Shown here: positions 51,725 through 60,828 of the stretch, one piece after another | Layout: each line of letters starts with the position of its first letter | Numbering within the stretch: the first letter of the stretch is position 1 | Assembly (NCBI RefSeq): GCF_008014675.1 | Contig: NZ_VOXD01000026.1 | Coordinates: 1 to 64,000 of the forward strand | From: Neolewinella aurantiaca | Lineage (GTDB): Bacteria; Bacteroidota; Bacteroidia; Chitinophagales; Saprospiraceae | Length of the DNA stretch: 64,000 nt | Reading direction: 5' to 3' | Translations under genes and position numbers: made by a program | The notes under the pieces: model-generated | Databases searched by the model: none | The model's input: the letters and a program-made list of their open reading frames with translations, nothing else | What the model was told of the DNA's origin: nothing

Positions 51725-52321
51725 ATGCAAAGATTACTTATAACGCTACTCCTTCTCAGCTTCCTGACGGCTCTGTCGGCACAGACCCCGATGCTGATCA
51801 ACAATCTCGAGAAGAGCTGGGAACAGCAAGCCCGGTGGGAAGAACGCAACGACGTGGATGGTCGCTTCAAACTGCTCGCCCCAGCGGCTCTGACCCATAA
51901 TATCGACACGGTGGAAACTGGCATCGGCCAGCAGGCATACCACACTTTTTTCCTGCAAGCACCGGATAAAGACGAAGCTGAAAACATCATCTACGCCATC
52001 AGTTACGTTGACTATCCCGAAGGTACCCTTCACCACGACAGCCTCGAACTGGTGAACGAGTTCCTGACCGGCACCGAAGAAGAAGCTGCCAAGGCAGTTG
52101 GTGGCGAAGTGATTTACTCTTCCGACAAGCAGATTTCCGGCTTTCCGGCACGCCAGTGGCGCATTGATTACCCCAGCAAAGGCGGAACCGCCAGTGCACG
52201 TACCCTCGCGGGCGTAGCCAATAACCGGTACTATGAGTTGAAGGTTTTCAGTCTCCAGGCCTCAGGCCTGAATAAGAGTGCGGATCGGTTTTTTGACTCG
52301 GTCCGGTTGTTCAGCAACTGA
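51725..52321 (+). CDS. Secreted protein of unknown function
   Basis: This 198-residue protein starts with a signal peptide (MQRLLITLLLLSFLTALSAQ). The mature part is mixed alpha/beta (GRFKLLAPAALTHNIDTVET, AYHTFFLQAPDKDEAENII, then FPARQWRIDYPSKGGTASAR). It ends with a helix (LNKSADRFFDSVRLFSN). It resembles short periplasmic proteins of PsbP-like shape, but no family is claimed. It stands alone, divergent from the M48-like gene. Confidence 0.6.
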   Translation: MQRLLITLLLLSFLTALSAQTPMLINNLEKSWEQQARWEERNDVDGRFKLLAPAALTHNIDTVETGIGQQAYHTFFLQAPDKDEAENIIYAISYVDYPEGTLHHDSLELVNEFLTGTEEEAAKAVGGEVIYSSDKQISGFPARQWRIDYPSKGGTASARTLAGVANNRYYELKVFSLQASGLNKSADRFFDSVRLFSN

Positions 52322-52403
52322 AAGCTGTGAACCAAACAGCGTCAGGGCTGTAATATGGTGGTGTGGCGGATAGATCGCCACGCAATCATTTATCCATACA
52401 ACT

Positions 52404-52703
52404 ATGTCTAAGCAACTCTACCTGATCGCTAAATTCGAACTTGACGACGCCGATAATTTCGCGCCAATCTTTGCGAAACACGCCAAAGACAGCCGCCGCA
52501 AAGAAGGCTGTTTGTTTTTCTACCTGATCAGAGACCGGGAAGACCCCAGCAAATTTGCCACCATGGAATGCTGGGATACCTACGCCGACTTCGAAGCGCA
52601 CGTCGCGGACGAGGAGCATGCCGCCTTCTTCAAACAGATTAAGCCACTTTTCCGCAAAGACCCGGTAGTGACCGAGGCGGACCTCGTAATGGGGATGGAA
52701 TAA
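52404..52703 (+). CDS. Antibiotic biosynthesis monooxygenase (ABM) family protein
   Basis: This 99-residue dimeric alpha-beta barrel protein fits the putative quinol monooxygenase group. The signature is DADNFAPIFAKHAKDSRRKE, followed by GCLFFYLIRDREDPSKFATM and ECWDTYADFEAHVADEEHAA. Enzymes of this fold act on quinols or similar small molecules without a cofactor, and the natural substrate is unknown. It is a single gene with its own hairpin at 52709-52750. Confidence 0.85.
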   Translation: MSKQLYLIAKFELDDADNFAPIFAKHAKDSRRKEGCLFFYLIRDREDPSKFATMECWDTYADFEAHVADEEHAAFFKQIKPLFRKDPVVTEADLVMGME

Positions 52704-52708
52704 TGTGA

Positions 52709-52750
52709 CTGGCCCGGCCACCTTTGGTTAATTCCCGGCGGCCGGGCCAG
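52709..52750 (+). terminator. Terminator-like hairpin behind the ABM gene
   Basis: CTGGCCCGGCC (52709-52719) pairs exactly with GGCCGGGCCAG (52740-52750). No T run follows. Confidence 0.5.
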
Positions 52751-52867
52751 GTTCAGTCTGATTCTCTTCTTTTTAAGTCGTTGCAACCGGGCATCCGGTA
52801 CGGGCATAAAGGCACTCCGTAGAGAGCGATTGAACCAATAATTCCTGCTAAGATGCTTTTTCAATAA

Positions 52868-52915
52868 GACTATCTGACGGCAAGACTACAAGACTATCTG
52901 ACGACTTAACTATCT
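52868..52915 (+). repeat. 8-bp-phased GACTAnnn array, locus C
   Basis: In 8-base steps from 52868 the units are GACTATCT, GACGGCAA, GACTACAA, GACTATCT, GACGACTT, AACTATCT. The register is exact for six units and merges into the promoter-like TATCTTCG box of pheS. Confidence 0.5.
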
Positions 52916-52917
52916 TC
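52910..52917 (+). promoter_or_regulatory. -7-like box of pheS
   Basis: TATCTTCG, one base off TAnnTTTG, ends 8 bases before the pheS ATG. Transcription would start next to the start codon. Confidence 0.35.
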
Positions 52918-52925
52918 GCGCCAAT

Positions 52926-53984
52926 ATGGCAAATGAAGTATTCAACCGCGTAGCGGCCCTCATCACTGAAATAGAAAACGCTACGGCGGAGACTCCCGAA
53001 GCGGTGGAAGCTTTCCGTATCAGGTACCTTGGCAGCAAGAACATCCTCAAGCCCCTCATGGGCGAGATGCGCAACATCCCCAACGAGCAAAAGCGCGACT
53101 TCGGTCAGTTGGTCAATAAAGCGAAGGAAACAGCCCAGTCCAAATTCGATGCCCTGCAGGCAGCGACACAGGACAATGCGGGCGCGGACGCAGGTGCAAA
53201 GTTTGACCTGACGGCCCCGGCAGAACCCATGCCACTGGGTTCGCGCCACCCTATCGCCCTGACGATGCGGCGCATCATCTCGATCTTCGAGCGTATCGGC
53301 TTCACCGTAGCAGAAGGCCCCGAAGTGGAAGACGACTGGCACAACTTTACCGCCATGAACACCCCGGAGGATCACCCCGCCCGGGACATGCAGGATACCT
53401 TCTACGTCGCCACCGGTATGCCCGCCGGGCCAGACAACGCAGACATGCTGCTGCGGACCCACACCAGTTCCGTTCAGGCCCGTACGATGGAAACCTCTAA
53501 ACCGCCGATCCGCATCATCGCCCCGGGCCGTGTTTACCGCAACGAAACCATCAGCGCCCGCAGCCACGCCCAATTCCACCAGGTCGAAGGGCTCTACATC
53601 GCCGAAAAATGCAGCTTTGCGGACATGAAAGCCACGCTCCTTCACTTCGCCCGCGAGATGTACGGCGACAAGACGAAAATCCGCCTCCGCCCCAGCTACT
53701 TCCCTTTCACCGAGCCCAGCGCCGAAATGGACATCTGGTGGGGCCTGGAGTCTGAGCACGACTACCGCATCACAAAAGGTACCGGCTGGCTGGAAATCCT
53801 CGGTTGTGGTATGGTTGACCCCGAAGTACTCAAAAACTGTGGTATCGACCCTGAAAAGTATACCGGTTATGCATTCGGAATGGGCATCGAGCGCCAGGCA
53901 ATGCTTCTTTATAACATCACCGACATCCGGCTGATGTTCGAGAACGACGTACGGTTCCTCAAGCAATTCTCCGGAGTGATCTGA
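52926..53984 (+). CDS. pheS: Phenylalanine--tRNA ligase alpha subunit
   Basis: This 352-residue class II synthetase subunit has an N-terminal coiled-coil that contacts tRNA (about residues 1-84). The catalytic domain follows: FTVAEGPEVEDDWHNFTAMN, PARDMQDTFYVATGMPAG, the HTSSVQARTM motif, APGRVYRNETISARSHAQFH, and the motif 3 region GMGIERQAMLLYNITDIRLM. The beta subunit (pheT) is not adjacent. Residues about 86-92 (GADAGAK) come from a dispersed repeat copy and lie in the linker between coiled-coil and catalytic domain. A phased repeat array and a promoter-like box precede the ATG. Confidence 0.95.
   Translation: MANEVFNRVAALITEIENATAETPEAVEAFRIRYLGSKNILKPLMGEMRNIPNEQKRDFGQLVNKAKETAQSKFDALQAATQDNAGADAGAKFDLTAPAEPMPLGSRHPIALTMRRIISIFERIGFTVAEGPEVEDDWHNFTAMNTPEDHPARDMQDTFYVATGMPAGPDNADMLLRTHTSSVQARTMETSKPPIRIIAPGRVYRNETISARSHAQFHQVEGLYIAEKCSFADMKATLLHFAREMYGDKTKIRLRPSYFPFTEPSAEMDIWWGLESEHDYRITKGTGWLEILGCGMVDPEVLKNCGIDPEKYTGYAFGMGIERQAMLLYNITDIRLMFENDVRFLKQFSGVI
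53180..53204 (+). repeat. Dispersed element, copy 18, inside pheS
   Basis: The complete core GGGCGCGGACGCAGGTGCAA is in frame and encodes Gly-Ala-Asp-Ala-Gly-Ala at residues about 86-91, in the flexible linker. Confidence 0.75.
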
Positions 53985-54120
53985 TCGTGGGTCCACCAGC
54001 TGGTTGATGGCTGGGAAGAGCAATACTTGAAGACAATTCGGATTCACCGAAAACAGGACCGGAAACAAGTGGCAGGTTGCCAGAAGAAACCCTTTGGCAT
54101 GGTGGAACATTGCTAATAAT

Positions 54121-54150
54121 AAGCTTTCTTTGCACCTGCGTACCGCGCCC
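54121..54150 (-). repeat. Dispersed GCAGGTGCA element, copy 19
   Basis: The core on the minus strand is GGGCGCGGTACGCAGGTGCA, then AAGAAAGCTT. It lies 53 bp upstream of corA. Confidence 0.75.
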
Positions 54151-54203
54151 GTATCCCTGATCAAAGGCCGGCACGGATTATTGAAGAACCAAACCATCTC
54201 CCT

Positions 54204-55160
54204 ATGATCAGCTACTACGCCTCCCGCAATGGCCGCCTGGAAGAGATGGACTCCCTCGTTGAAGAAGGTTGCTGGATCTCCCTGACGCCGCCTTTCGAGG
54301 CCGACGAACTGGCCAGGGTTGCCAATGATTTCGACCTACCGCCCGATTTCCTCACCGACCCGCTGGATACCGACGAACGTTCGCGCTACGAGCGCGAAGA
54401 CGATGCCCGGCTGATCGTTCTCAACACCCCGCTCCTTTCGGCCGGAGACGGGGACAACGACGGTATTTACATTACCGCTCCGATTGGTCTTATCCTAGTA
54501 GAAGATCACCTCATCACCGTCACCTCCTCGGCCAGCCACCCGGTGCTGAAACTCTTCACGGAAAATAAGGTACGCAATGTAGACACCGCCCGCCGGCAGC
54601 ACTTCGTGCTGCGTATTTTTGAACAGACGGTGTACCGCTACCTCACCTGCCTCAAGCGCCTCAACGTGAAGCGCAACATGATCGAACAGGAACTCTACGA
54701 AAGCAGTCAGAACAAAGAGCTGAAGCAGCTGCTCAGCATTGAGAAATCACTGGTTTACTTCATCAATGCGCTCAACGGTAACGAACTGCTGAAAATGAAG
54801 ATGAAGCGGACCGATTTCCTCGCCATTCGCCACGATGAGGATTTGGCAGATTTGTTCGAAGACATCATCATCGACAATGGCCAGGCCCTGGAGATGGCAA
54901 ACATCTACACCAATATCCTCAACGGAACGATGTCGGCTTTCGGCTCGATCATTTCCAACAACCTCAACATCACGATCCAGCGCCTGACCCTCATCACCAT
55001 CATCCTTACCGTCCCGATGGTGATCGCCAGCTTCTTCGGCATGAACGTCACGGTCCCCTACCAGTCTGGTAGCGTCTGGGCCTTCTTCGGCATCATCCTC
55101 ATCTCCGTTCTCATGAGCGTGGCTGTCATCGCCTACTTCCGGCGAAAACGGATGTTTTAG
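54204..55160 (+). CDS. corA: CorA-family magnesium/divalent cation transporter
   Basis: This 318-residue inner-membrane channel has a long cytoplasmic N-terminal part (about 1-250) with the stalk helix EQELYESSQNKELKQLLSIE. Two C-terminal helices follow (LTLITIILTVPMVIASFFGM and VWAFFGIILISVLMSVAVIA). The signature GMN follows the first helix in FFGMNVTVPYQ, and the basic end (RRKRMF) is typical. The stop codon merges with repeat copy 20. Confidence 0.93.
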   Translation: MISYYASRNGRLEEMDSLVEEGCWISLTPPFEADELARVANDFDLPPDFLTDPLDTDERSRYEREDDARLIVLNTPLLSAGDGDNDGIYITAPIGLILVEDHLITVTSSASHPVLKLFTENKVRNVDTARRQHFVLRIFEQTVYRYLTCLKRLNVKRNMIEQELYESSQNKELKQLLSIEKSLVYFINALNGNELLKMKMKRTDFLAIRHDEDLADLFEDIIIDNGQALEMANIYTNILNGTMSAFGSIISNNLNITIQRLTLITIILTVPMVIASFFGMNVTVPYQSGSVWAFFGIILISVLMSVAVIAYFRRKRMF

Positions 55161-55187
55161 GGCGCGGCCGCAGGTGTAGATTCCGGG
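55160..55187 (+). repeat. Dispersed GCAGGTGCA element, copy 20
   Basis: GGGCGCGGCCGCAGGTGTAG begins on the last base of the corA stop codon. One core base differs (GTGTA for GTGCA). Confidence 0.7.
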
Positions 55188-55246
55188 TTTTAAGCGCAAG
55201 GAGGCTAAACACCCACCTATTCTCCTAGAAATTTTATCTGAGATAC

Positions 55247-55663
55247 ATGGTCCGAATACCACGACATCTCGATAAGATCGTTCTCGTAAGCCTTACAACT
55301 GTTGTTTTCTGTACTCTTACTGCTGAGTATGATTTGAGTTGGTACGGCGACCCTGTCAGGCCCGGCAGAGGATTCCCGTTTCCCTTCATCAAGGATGGTT
55401 CCTGGACGTCGATGAGTTTTGAGCTTGCTCCGCTTTGGCTAATTGCTGACTTCCTGATTTATCTGGGCCTCAGTTTCCTGTTGCTTCGCCGGCTTTCCTC
55501 CTTTATCAGTAGTCGATGGTACCTGGCAATTCCTCTGCTTGTGATCGCCGCCATTCTGGTACTCACCTGCATATTTATTCTAACCGGTTTTGAAACCATA
55601 CTTTCGCTGTTCGACTACCAACCGCAGTGGCAAACCATCCGCTTTAAGTTTTTCTGGCTGTAA
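55247..55663 (+). CDS. Membrane protein of unknown function
   Basis: This 138-residue protein has about four hydrophobic segments (IVLVSLTTVVFCTLTA, LAPLWLIADFLIYLGLSFLL, WYLAIPLLVIAAILVLTCIF, ILTGFETILSLF). A periplasmic or cytoplasmic loop with GDPVRPGRGFPFPFIKDGSW lies between the first two. No family is recognised. It follows corA by 86 bp, with the repeat copy in between. Confidence 0.6.
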   Translation: MVRIPRHLDKIVLVSLTTVVFCTLTAEYDLSWYGDPVRPGRGFPFPFIKDGSWTSMSFELAPLWLIADFLIYLGLSFLLLRRLSSFISSRWYLAIPLLVIAAILVLTCIFILTGFETILSLFDYQPQWQTIRFKFFWL

Positions 55664-55700
55664 TAAAAAACCGCCGGCCCCCAAATTGGGAACCGGCGGT
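55664..55700 (-). terminator. Terminator of the T9SS operon
   Basis: ACCGCCGG (55670-55677) pairs with CCGGCGGT (55693-55700). On the minus strand it is followed by a T run (rc of 55664-55670). It also lies directly behind the convergent membrane protein gene. Confidence 0.8.
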
Positions 55701-55722
55701 AATTGAACGTAGTAGTTCGGGC

Positions 55723-58700
55723 TTAACGCAGAATGGTAATGTTACCCTGCTTGACGAATGGCTCACCGGTCGGGCAGGTAAGCCGCAGCCAGTAGCCGTA
55801 AACGTCTGGCTCCAGGTCATCACCTTCGATGGTACCGTCCCAACTATCGTTGATGTCGTCCGAGGTGTAAACCTCTTGTCCCCAACGGTTGTAGATGATC
55901 CAGCGGAAGTCCGTAATCTGATCCGCAAAGTTCGAGCGGACACGCATGACTTCGTTCCGACCGTCCTGGTTAGGAGTGAATGCGTTAGGGATGTACACGT
56001 GGTCGAAGTCACAGAGTGGGTCTTCTACGCGGAGTGTAATGGTAACGATTTCGGTACATCCGTTCTGGGTAACGACTACTTCGTAGGTCACATCACCGGC
56101 TTCGTCCGGGGTAACGGTTACGGTCTGGCCGGTATTCGGAACGATGGTTCCGTTGCCTCCCATCCATTCGTAAGTACAACCAACACATTCTCCTTCTACG
56201 GAGAGGTCAGAAGTTTCACCGATAAAGATGGTGTCAGGCTCAGCTGTTCCGAAGAGTCCGCCCAGGTCGGTAACATTGATGACAACATCGTTAGTGCTGC
56301 TACAACCAGTAGCCGGGTCAACGGTAGTAACGGTAATAGTAGAGCTCGATGTGCCGACAAATACCGGATTGGTGGGATCGGAATCATCGATCAGGTCTGA
56401 TGGTTCATACGTATAGTCCAGAACACCGTTCACTCCACCCGGAGCGAAGATAGATGGCTGGTCTCCGGCACAGGCATCAACATTCTCGAGGGGCAGGCCA
56501 GCAGTAATATCAGAAACGGTTACCGTTACCGGCACGACCTGAGAACAACCGGTGTTCGGGTCAGTAGCCTCACCGTATACGGTATAGGTCTGGCCTACTT
56601 CTGCAGCTTCTACTGTGTAGGTTGGTCCGGTACCGATTTCGTTGTTGAGGTCCTCATCGTCGTACCAAACAATCACAACATCATCGTTAACGGAAGTGCC
56701 ACCAACGGTGATATCAGCAGGTTCACAGATCACAGTATCCACAGGGCTGGCCATGAAACTGATCTCAGGAGCCACGTCGACATTGATTGTTTGAGTTTCA
56801 GAACAACCGGTAAGCGGGTCGGTGATCGTTACCGTCAGCGTACCATCTTCATCGAAGGTGCCAACGGGGTTCGCGGGGTCGGTAAGGTCGAGATCATCGG
56901 AAGGGACCCATTCGTAATTGTATCCGTCAACCTGTGGGCCTCCGTCAATAACAAAGCCTTCGTTAAAACATGGCTGAATCACATCGACATACATATTTGG
57001 CGTGAAAGGAGTAACGGTAACCGGAACTGTAATCACGGTATCGCAACCAAACTGATTGGTAACAGTGACCATGAGGTCAACCGTGCCTTCAGCAGGAGCA
57101 GTGATGTCAACGAACTCACCATCGAGAGGTCCGTTGATGATATCGTTGGGCTCCCAGGAATAAGTCAGCGTATCATTAGGGTCGTTGTTAACAACGGCTA
57201 CCATGGTATCCATAGCTGCACAGAGGTTGACACCGCTGGCACCGACATTAATTCCTGCATCTACCTGATTGTTGATGATCACTACTGTGTCTCTTTCGAT
57301 ACAGCCGAATTCGTTTGTTGCTGTGATAACTATTGTATCCCGACCGCTTGGGTTAACCGTAAACTCGCTTCCTGATCCCAATACGTTGCCGTCGAGGTCA
57401 GTGTAAACGATATTTACATCGTCGTTGGTAGTAAGGTTAACGTCAAGATCGATAGGATTTCCACAGGTTTGAACTGTGGGGAGAATCACTTCTCCGTTGT
57501 TACCACCGTTGCCTCCGTTACCGTTGCCGCCGTCATCGCCGGTCAATGGTCCGTCTGGTCCGTTGACTACCAGGCCAATGCTGTCAGCAATGACAACCGT
57601 AACGGTGTCGGTATTTGCGCAATTGAAGTCGGCAGAAGTTGCCGTTACGGATACTACATAAGTGCCAGCAATACTGGTAGTCGGGTTAGAATCGTTGGCA
57701 TCGAAATCAGTTGCGGGAGACCAGTTGTAGGTCAGTCCTTCATCGGCTCCGGGATTAAGTTCAGTAGAGTCTCCCGGGCAGATAACGATTTCTTCCTCGA
57801 GGTCGATTACCGCCAGGTTAACAGTAAAAGTGGTATCGAGCGTAGAAGTACAATCGTCTTCGGAAGTCACTTCTAAAGTAGCAGTAACCGTACCGGATTC
57901 AGAGATAACCACAGATGGGTTTTGGTCCGTGCTTGTAGTTGGCACTACTCCGGTGAAGGTCCACTCGTAATCGAGGCCTGAGCCCGTAGCATTAATACTT
58001 TCATCGGTGAACGTCAAAGTAGCGGTACCGTTGTCACAGTCGTCGAGACCGATGCTGAAACCGGCATCGAGAACGAGTGGGAAGGTTGTCACTTCCTGGG
58101 TAAAGCTAGTTACACAGTTCTGATCGTAGACGAGATCAAGAGTAACGGTGTAGGTTCCGGGAGAATCGTATACGTGAACCGGGTTAGCATCAGTAGAAGT
58201 AGTTCCGTCGCCAAAGTCGTAGACATAACCGAAAGAGACAGTGCTACTGTTGGTGAAAGTTACAGTAGAGCCGTCACAGTCGACCATTGAGGAGAACGAT
58301 AAAGCGCCACTGTCATCAATCACGATGATCTGTACATCCTCTGTCTCCATACAGCCGTACTGGTTGGTTACGGTAACAGTTGCAGCGTAATCACCCGGAT
58401 CTCCCACAAATGTTGGGTTAGCAGTGCTTACGGTTGCTGGGTCGAACAGTTCAGCCGGAGCCCACAGGTAAGTAAGAGCGTCGTTCTCGTCGAGGTTAGT
58501 TACCGCAAGGTTGACTCCGTCACTAAGGCAGCTGAGGACAGTGTCTGGAACTGCGATGTCAACAGGGCCACCGCTTACGGTGAAAGTGATGCTGTCCGTG
58601 CAACCTTGGGGATCGGTAGCAACGATGAGGTATTCAGACTCGCCGCTTACGTCGAGTGTAAAAGTGTTTCCTGCCCCAACCTGAACTCCGAGTGGGTTGA

Positions 58701-60792
58701 ATAAAACTACATCAGCAGCAACCGCAGTAGTTGCGGTGATGGTTGTGGTAGGATCACAGATTGGCCCTCCTCCAATAACCTGAAGGTCAATATCGGGAGA
58801 TACCGTAATGGTTACTTCTTCGGTAGTGGTACATACAGAGCCTGTAGCACTGTTATTCGTGATAACCACAGAGTACGTTGTAGTCACACCCGGGTTAAAC
58901 GTTGGCTGATTGGAATTCACATCATCAATTCCGGTAGCCGGACTCCATAAGTAATCGTAAGAGGAGTTACCCGCAACTGGAAGTTGAACAGACTCTCCAA
59001 AACAAATGCTTAGAGCGGAAGGGAATGGACTTGCATCGAAATCGGCAACAGTAACATCCGTACAGGTACGGTTTACACACCCAGTAGGGTCGGTAACGAG
59101 AACGCAGTAAGTTCCTGCTTCGCTGATTCGAACTGTATCGGTGGTAATTCCGTCCACGCCTGGGCCTTCCCACAAGAAGGCAGGTGAGCCAACAACTCCG
59201 GCATCGACCGCTCTGAGAAGAGAGGTTTCACCTTCACAGATATCAGTCGGGCCGACAATGTTAGCGCTGATGACCGGAACTCTTGCCCGGAATTCGGACT
59301 GACTGCTTGCAAACCAGTATGTATTGAGGGTGCTTTTATCGCCATAGCCTACTGTCTCATCGTCATCGAAGGTGTCACATGTACCTCCGGGGTTGAGCGC
59401 GAAGTTGTTCCAGGTTCGGCAACCGTCTCCACAATCACAGCCATCGCGTCCGTCTTTGGACACTCCGGTTCCCGGGTCTTCAGGGATGTCACGATCATCG
59501 TAGAACAGACGGTTAGAAGTAAGTTGCCCCTGGTTACACGTAGGACGAACGGTTTCAACACAGAAGCCATTCTTCAGAAACTCCACATCGTAAGCAGAGT
59601 AGTGCTGTACACCTTGAGCATAGTTGATGATTACATCGACAGTATCCGTAAAGCTTACGGGAGTGCTGTCAGCAAGTAAGCCGTTCCATGGGATACAGGC
59701 AGTAAGGCTGTCAGCGGGGAAGTCATAGACGAGAGCAACGTCCATGCCATTGTCATCAAGTAATCCGTTTCCATCAAAATCGAGGATGATTTCTACCTGG
59801 CCCTGACGGGTAACTTCAACTTCGAGGCAGTAAGGATCGACTCCGCCACAAATGAAAGATTCACCTGCGTTTACCTCACCACAAATACCGTCGGGGAAAA
59901 TTTCAATGTCCGGTAGTGACAGGAATATCCGGTGCTGCCGTGCCATAGCGGTCTCATTGAGCCCCGCAACGGACTTACGGTCTTCGGCTAAGTTGCCGGA
60001 AGTACCCGGGCCGGTTTCGTTGAAAGCAATGTTGAAGGACAATCCCTGAAAGCCAGAGTCCTGAAAATCAATTTTTGAGACGAACCCATCTTCGGTATAG
60101 CTGAAGAGTGTGCCATTGAATTCTCTGTCCCAAACACAATCAGGGGGATTGGTTCCGGTAACCTGTGGAGTACGGAAAGCCCAACCCCGGGACCAAACCC
60201 GTCCTTCCCGAACGTCTCCGTCACGAACGACGGTAAAGTCCCAGAATGGGATATTGACCCGACGACTGCTGACTGTTGCGTCATCAAATTCGATGTAGTA
60301 ATCACCAGTTTCACCCGGCCGGAATACGTACATAGAATCTCCACTAACTAACTGGTCAACAGAATATACGCCATACTCGGCTTCTGCGTAAGAATTGACG
60401 TTAGCGTTCAGGTTGGTGACCGTAAATGGTCCGTGAACGATATCGTCAGGGCCATCAACGTTAACCTTTTTGATTTGGAACCTGTACCGACTACGGGTAA
60501 CGTTCGTGTAAGGATTTCCGTTATTGTCGTAACCCGGAGCAAGTCCCAGGTAAAGGACTTCGTCGGCTCTGCCGAAGGAAACGACTAATCGTCCTTCCGG
60601 GGCGCCATCGAAATCGGCAAAGTTATTAAAGCCAATGCGGCCAGTTTCAAGCATAACGGGAGAATCCGCTTCTGTTGGAGCGATATCCTTGATCCCCGCA
60701 GCGTGGAGCGAGATCCCGGTAAACAGGCTGAACAGGATGATCAACCATGCACCGGCAAGATGGGAAAAATGTATGTTCTGGAATAATTTCAC
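55723..60792 (-). CDS. Giant cell-surface protein with PKD/Ig-like repeats and T9SS type B (gliding-associated) C-terminal domain
   Basis: This 1689-residue exported protein starts with a signal peptide (about 1-31). The N-terminal part (about 35-500) is an unusual region with Asp-rich segments (EVTRQGQVEIILDFDGNGLL) and Cys pairs. From about 510 to 1590 follow at least ten Ig- or PKD-like repeats, each around 80-110 residues (for example YDFGDGTTSTDANPVHVYDS at about 870 and TYNWSPATDFDANDSNPTTS at about 1030). The end (about 1600-1689) is the type B domain: VYIPNAFTPNQDGRNEVMRV, IIYNRWGQEVYTSDDINDSW, then GYWLRLTCPTGEPFVKQGNI. It is the last gene of the PorP/SprF-PD40 operon, so it is probably carried by that membrane partner and anchored on the surface. 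Confidence 0.9.
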   Translation of the reverse strand: MKLFQNIHFSHLAGAWLIILFSLFTGISLHAAGIKDIAPTEADSPVMLETGRIGFNNFADFDGAPEGRLVVSFGRADEVLYLGLAPGYDNNGNPYTNVTRSRYRFQIKKVNVDGPDDIVHGPFTVTNLNANVNSYAEAEYGVYSVDQLVSGDSMYVFRPGETGDYYIEFDDATVSSRRVNIPFWDFTVVRDGDVREGRVWSRGWAFRTPQVTGTNPPDCVWDREFNGTLFSYTEDGFVSKIDFQDSGFQGLSFNIAFNETGPGTSGNLAEDRKSVAGLNETAMARQHRIFLSLPDIEIFPDGICGEVNAGESFICGGVDPYCLEVEVTRQGQVEIILDFDGNGLLDDNGMDVALVYDFPADSLTACIPWNGLLADSTPVSFTDTVDVIINYAQGVQHYSAYDVEFLKNGFCVETVRPTCNQGQLTSNRLFYDDRDIPEDPGTGVSKDGRDGCDCGDGCRTWNNFALNPGGTCDTFDDDETVGYGDKSTLNTYWFASSQSEFRARVPVISANIVGPTDICEGETSLLRAVDAGVVGSPAFLWEGPGVDGITTDTVRISEAGTYCVLVTDPTGCVNRTCTDVTVADFDASPFPSALSICFGESVQLPVAGNSSYDYLWSPATGIDDVNSNQPTFNPGVTTTYSVVITNNSATGSVCTTTEEVTITVSPDIDLQVIGGGPICDPTTTITATTAVAADVVLFNPLGVQVGAGNTFTLDVSGESEYLIVATDPQGCTDSITFTVSGGPVDIAVPDTVLSCLSDGVNLAVTNLDENDALTYLWAPAELFDPATVSTANPTFVGDPGDYAATVTVTNQYGCMETEDVQIIVIDDSGALSFSSMVDCDGSTVTFTNSSTVSFGYVYDFGDGTTSTDANPVHVYDSPGTYTVTLDLVYDQNCVTSFTQEVTTFPLVLDAGFSIGLDDCDNGTATLTFTDESINATGSGLDYEWTFTGVVPTTSTDQNPSVVISESGTVTATLEVTSEDDCTSTLDTTFTVNLAVIDLEEEIVICPGDSTELNPGADEGLTYNWSPATDFDANDSNPTTSIAGTYVVSVTATSADFNCANTDTVTVVIADSIGLVVNGPDGPLTGDDGGNGNGGNGGNNGEVILPTVQTCGNPIDLDVNLTTNDDVNIVYTDLDGNVLGSGSEFTVNPSGRDTIVITATNEFGCIERDTVVIINNQVDAGINVGASGVNLCAAMDTMVAVVNNDPNDTLTYSWEPNDIINGPLDGEFVDITAPAEGTVDLMVTVTNQFGCDTVITVPVTVTPFTPNMYVDVIQPCFNEGFVIDGGPQVDGYNYEWVPSDDLDLTDPANPVGTFDEDGTLTVTITDPLTGCSETQTINVDVAPEISFMASPVDTVICEPADITVGGTSVNDDVVIVWYDDEDLNNEIGTGPTYTVEAAEVGQTYTVYGEATDPNTGCSQVVPVTVTVSDITAGLPLENVDACAGDQPSIFAPGGVNGVLDYTYEPSDLIDDSDPTNPVFVGTSSSTITVTTVDPATGCSSTNDVVINVTDLGGLFGTAEPDTIFIGETSDLSVEGECVGCTYEWMGGNGTIVPNTGQTVTVTPDEAGDVTYEVVVTQNGCTEIVTITLRVEDPLCDFDHVYIPNAFTPNQDGRNEVMRVRSNFADQITDFRWIIYNRWGQEVYTSDDINDSWDGTIEGDDLEPDVYGYWLRLTCPTGEPFVKQGNITILR

Positions 60793-60828
60793 GGTTACAA
60801 TACTTTAATATAAATGCTGGTGATGGTT

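Noticed and set aside
52848-54197. 449-codon open frame antisense to pheS
   Set aside because: It covers pheS end to end and has no recognisable domain.
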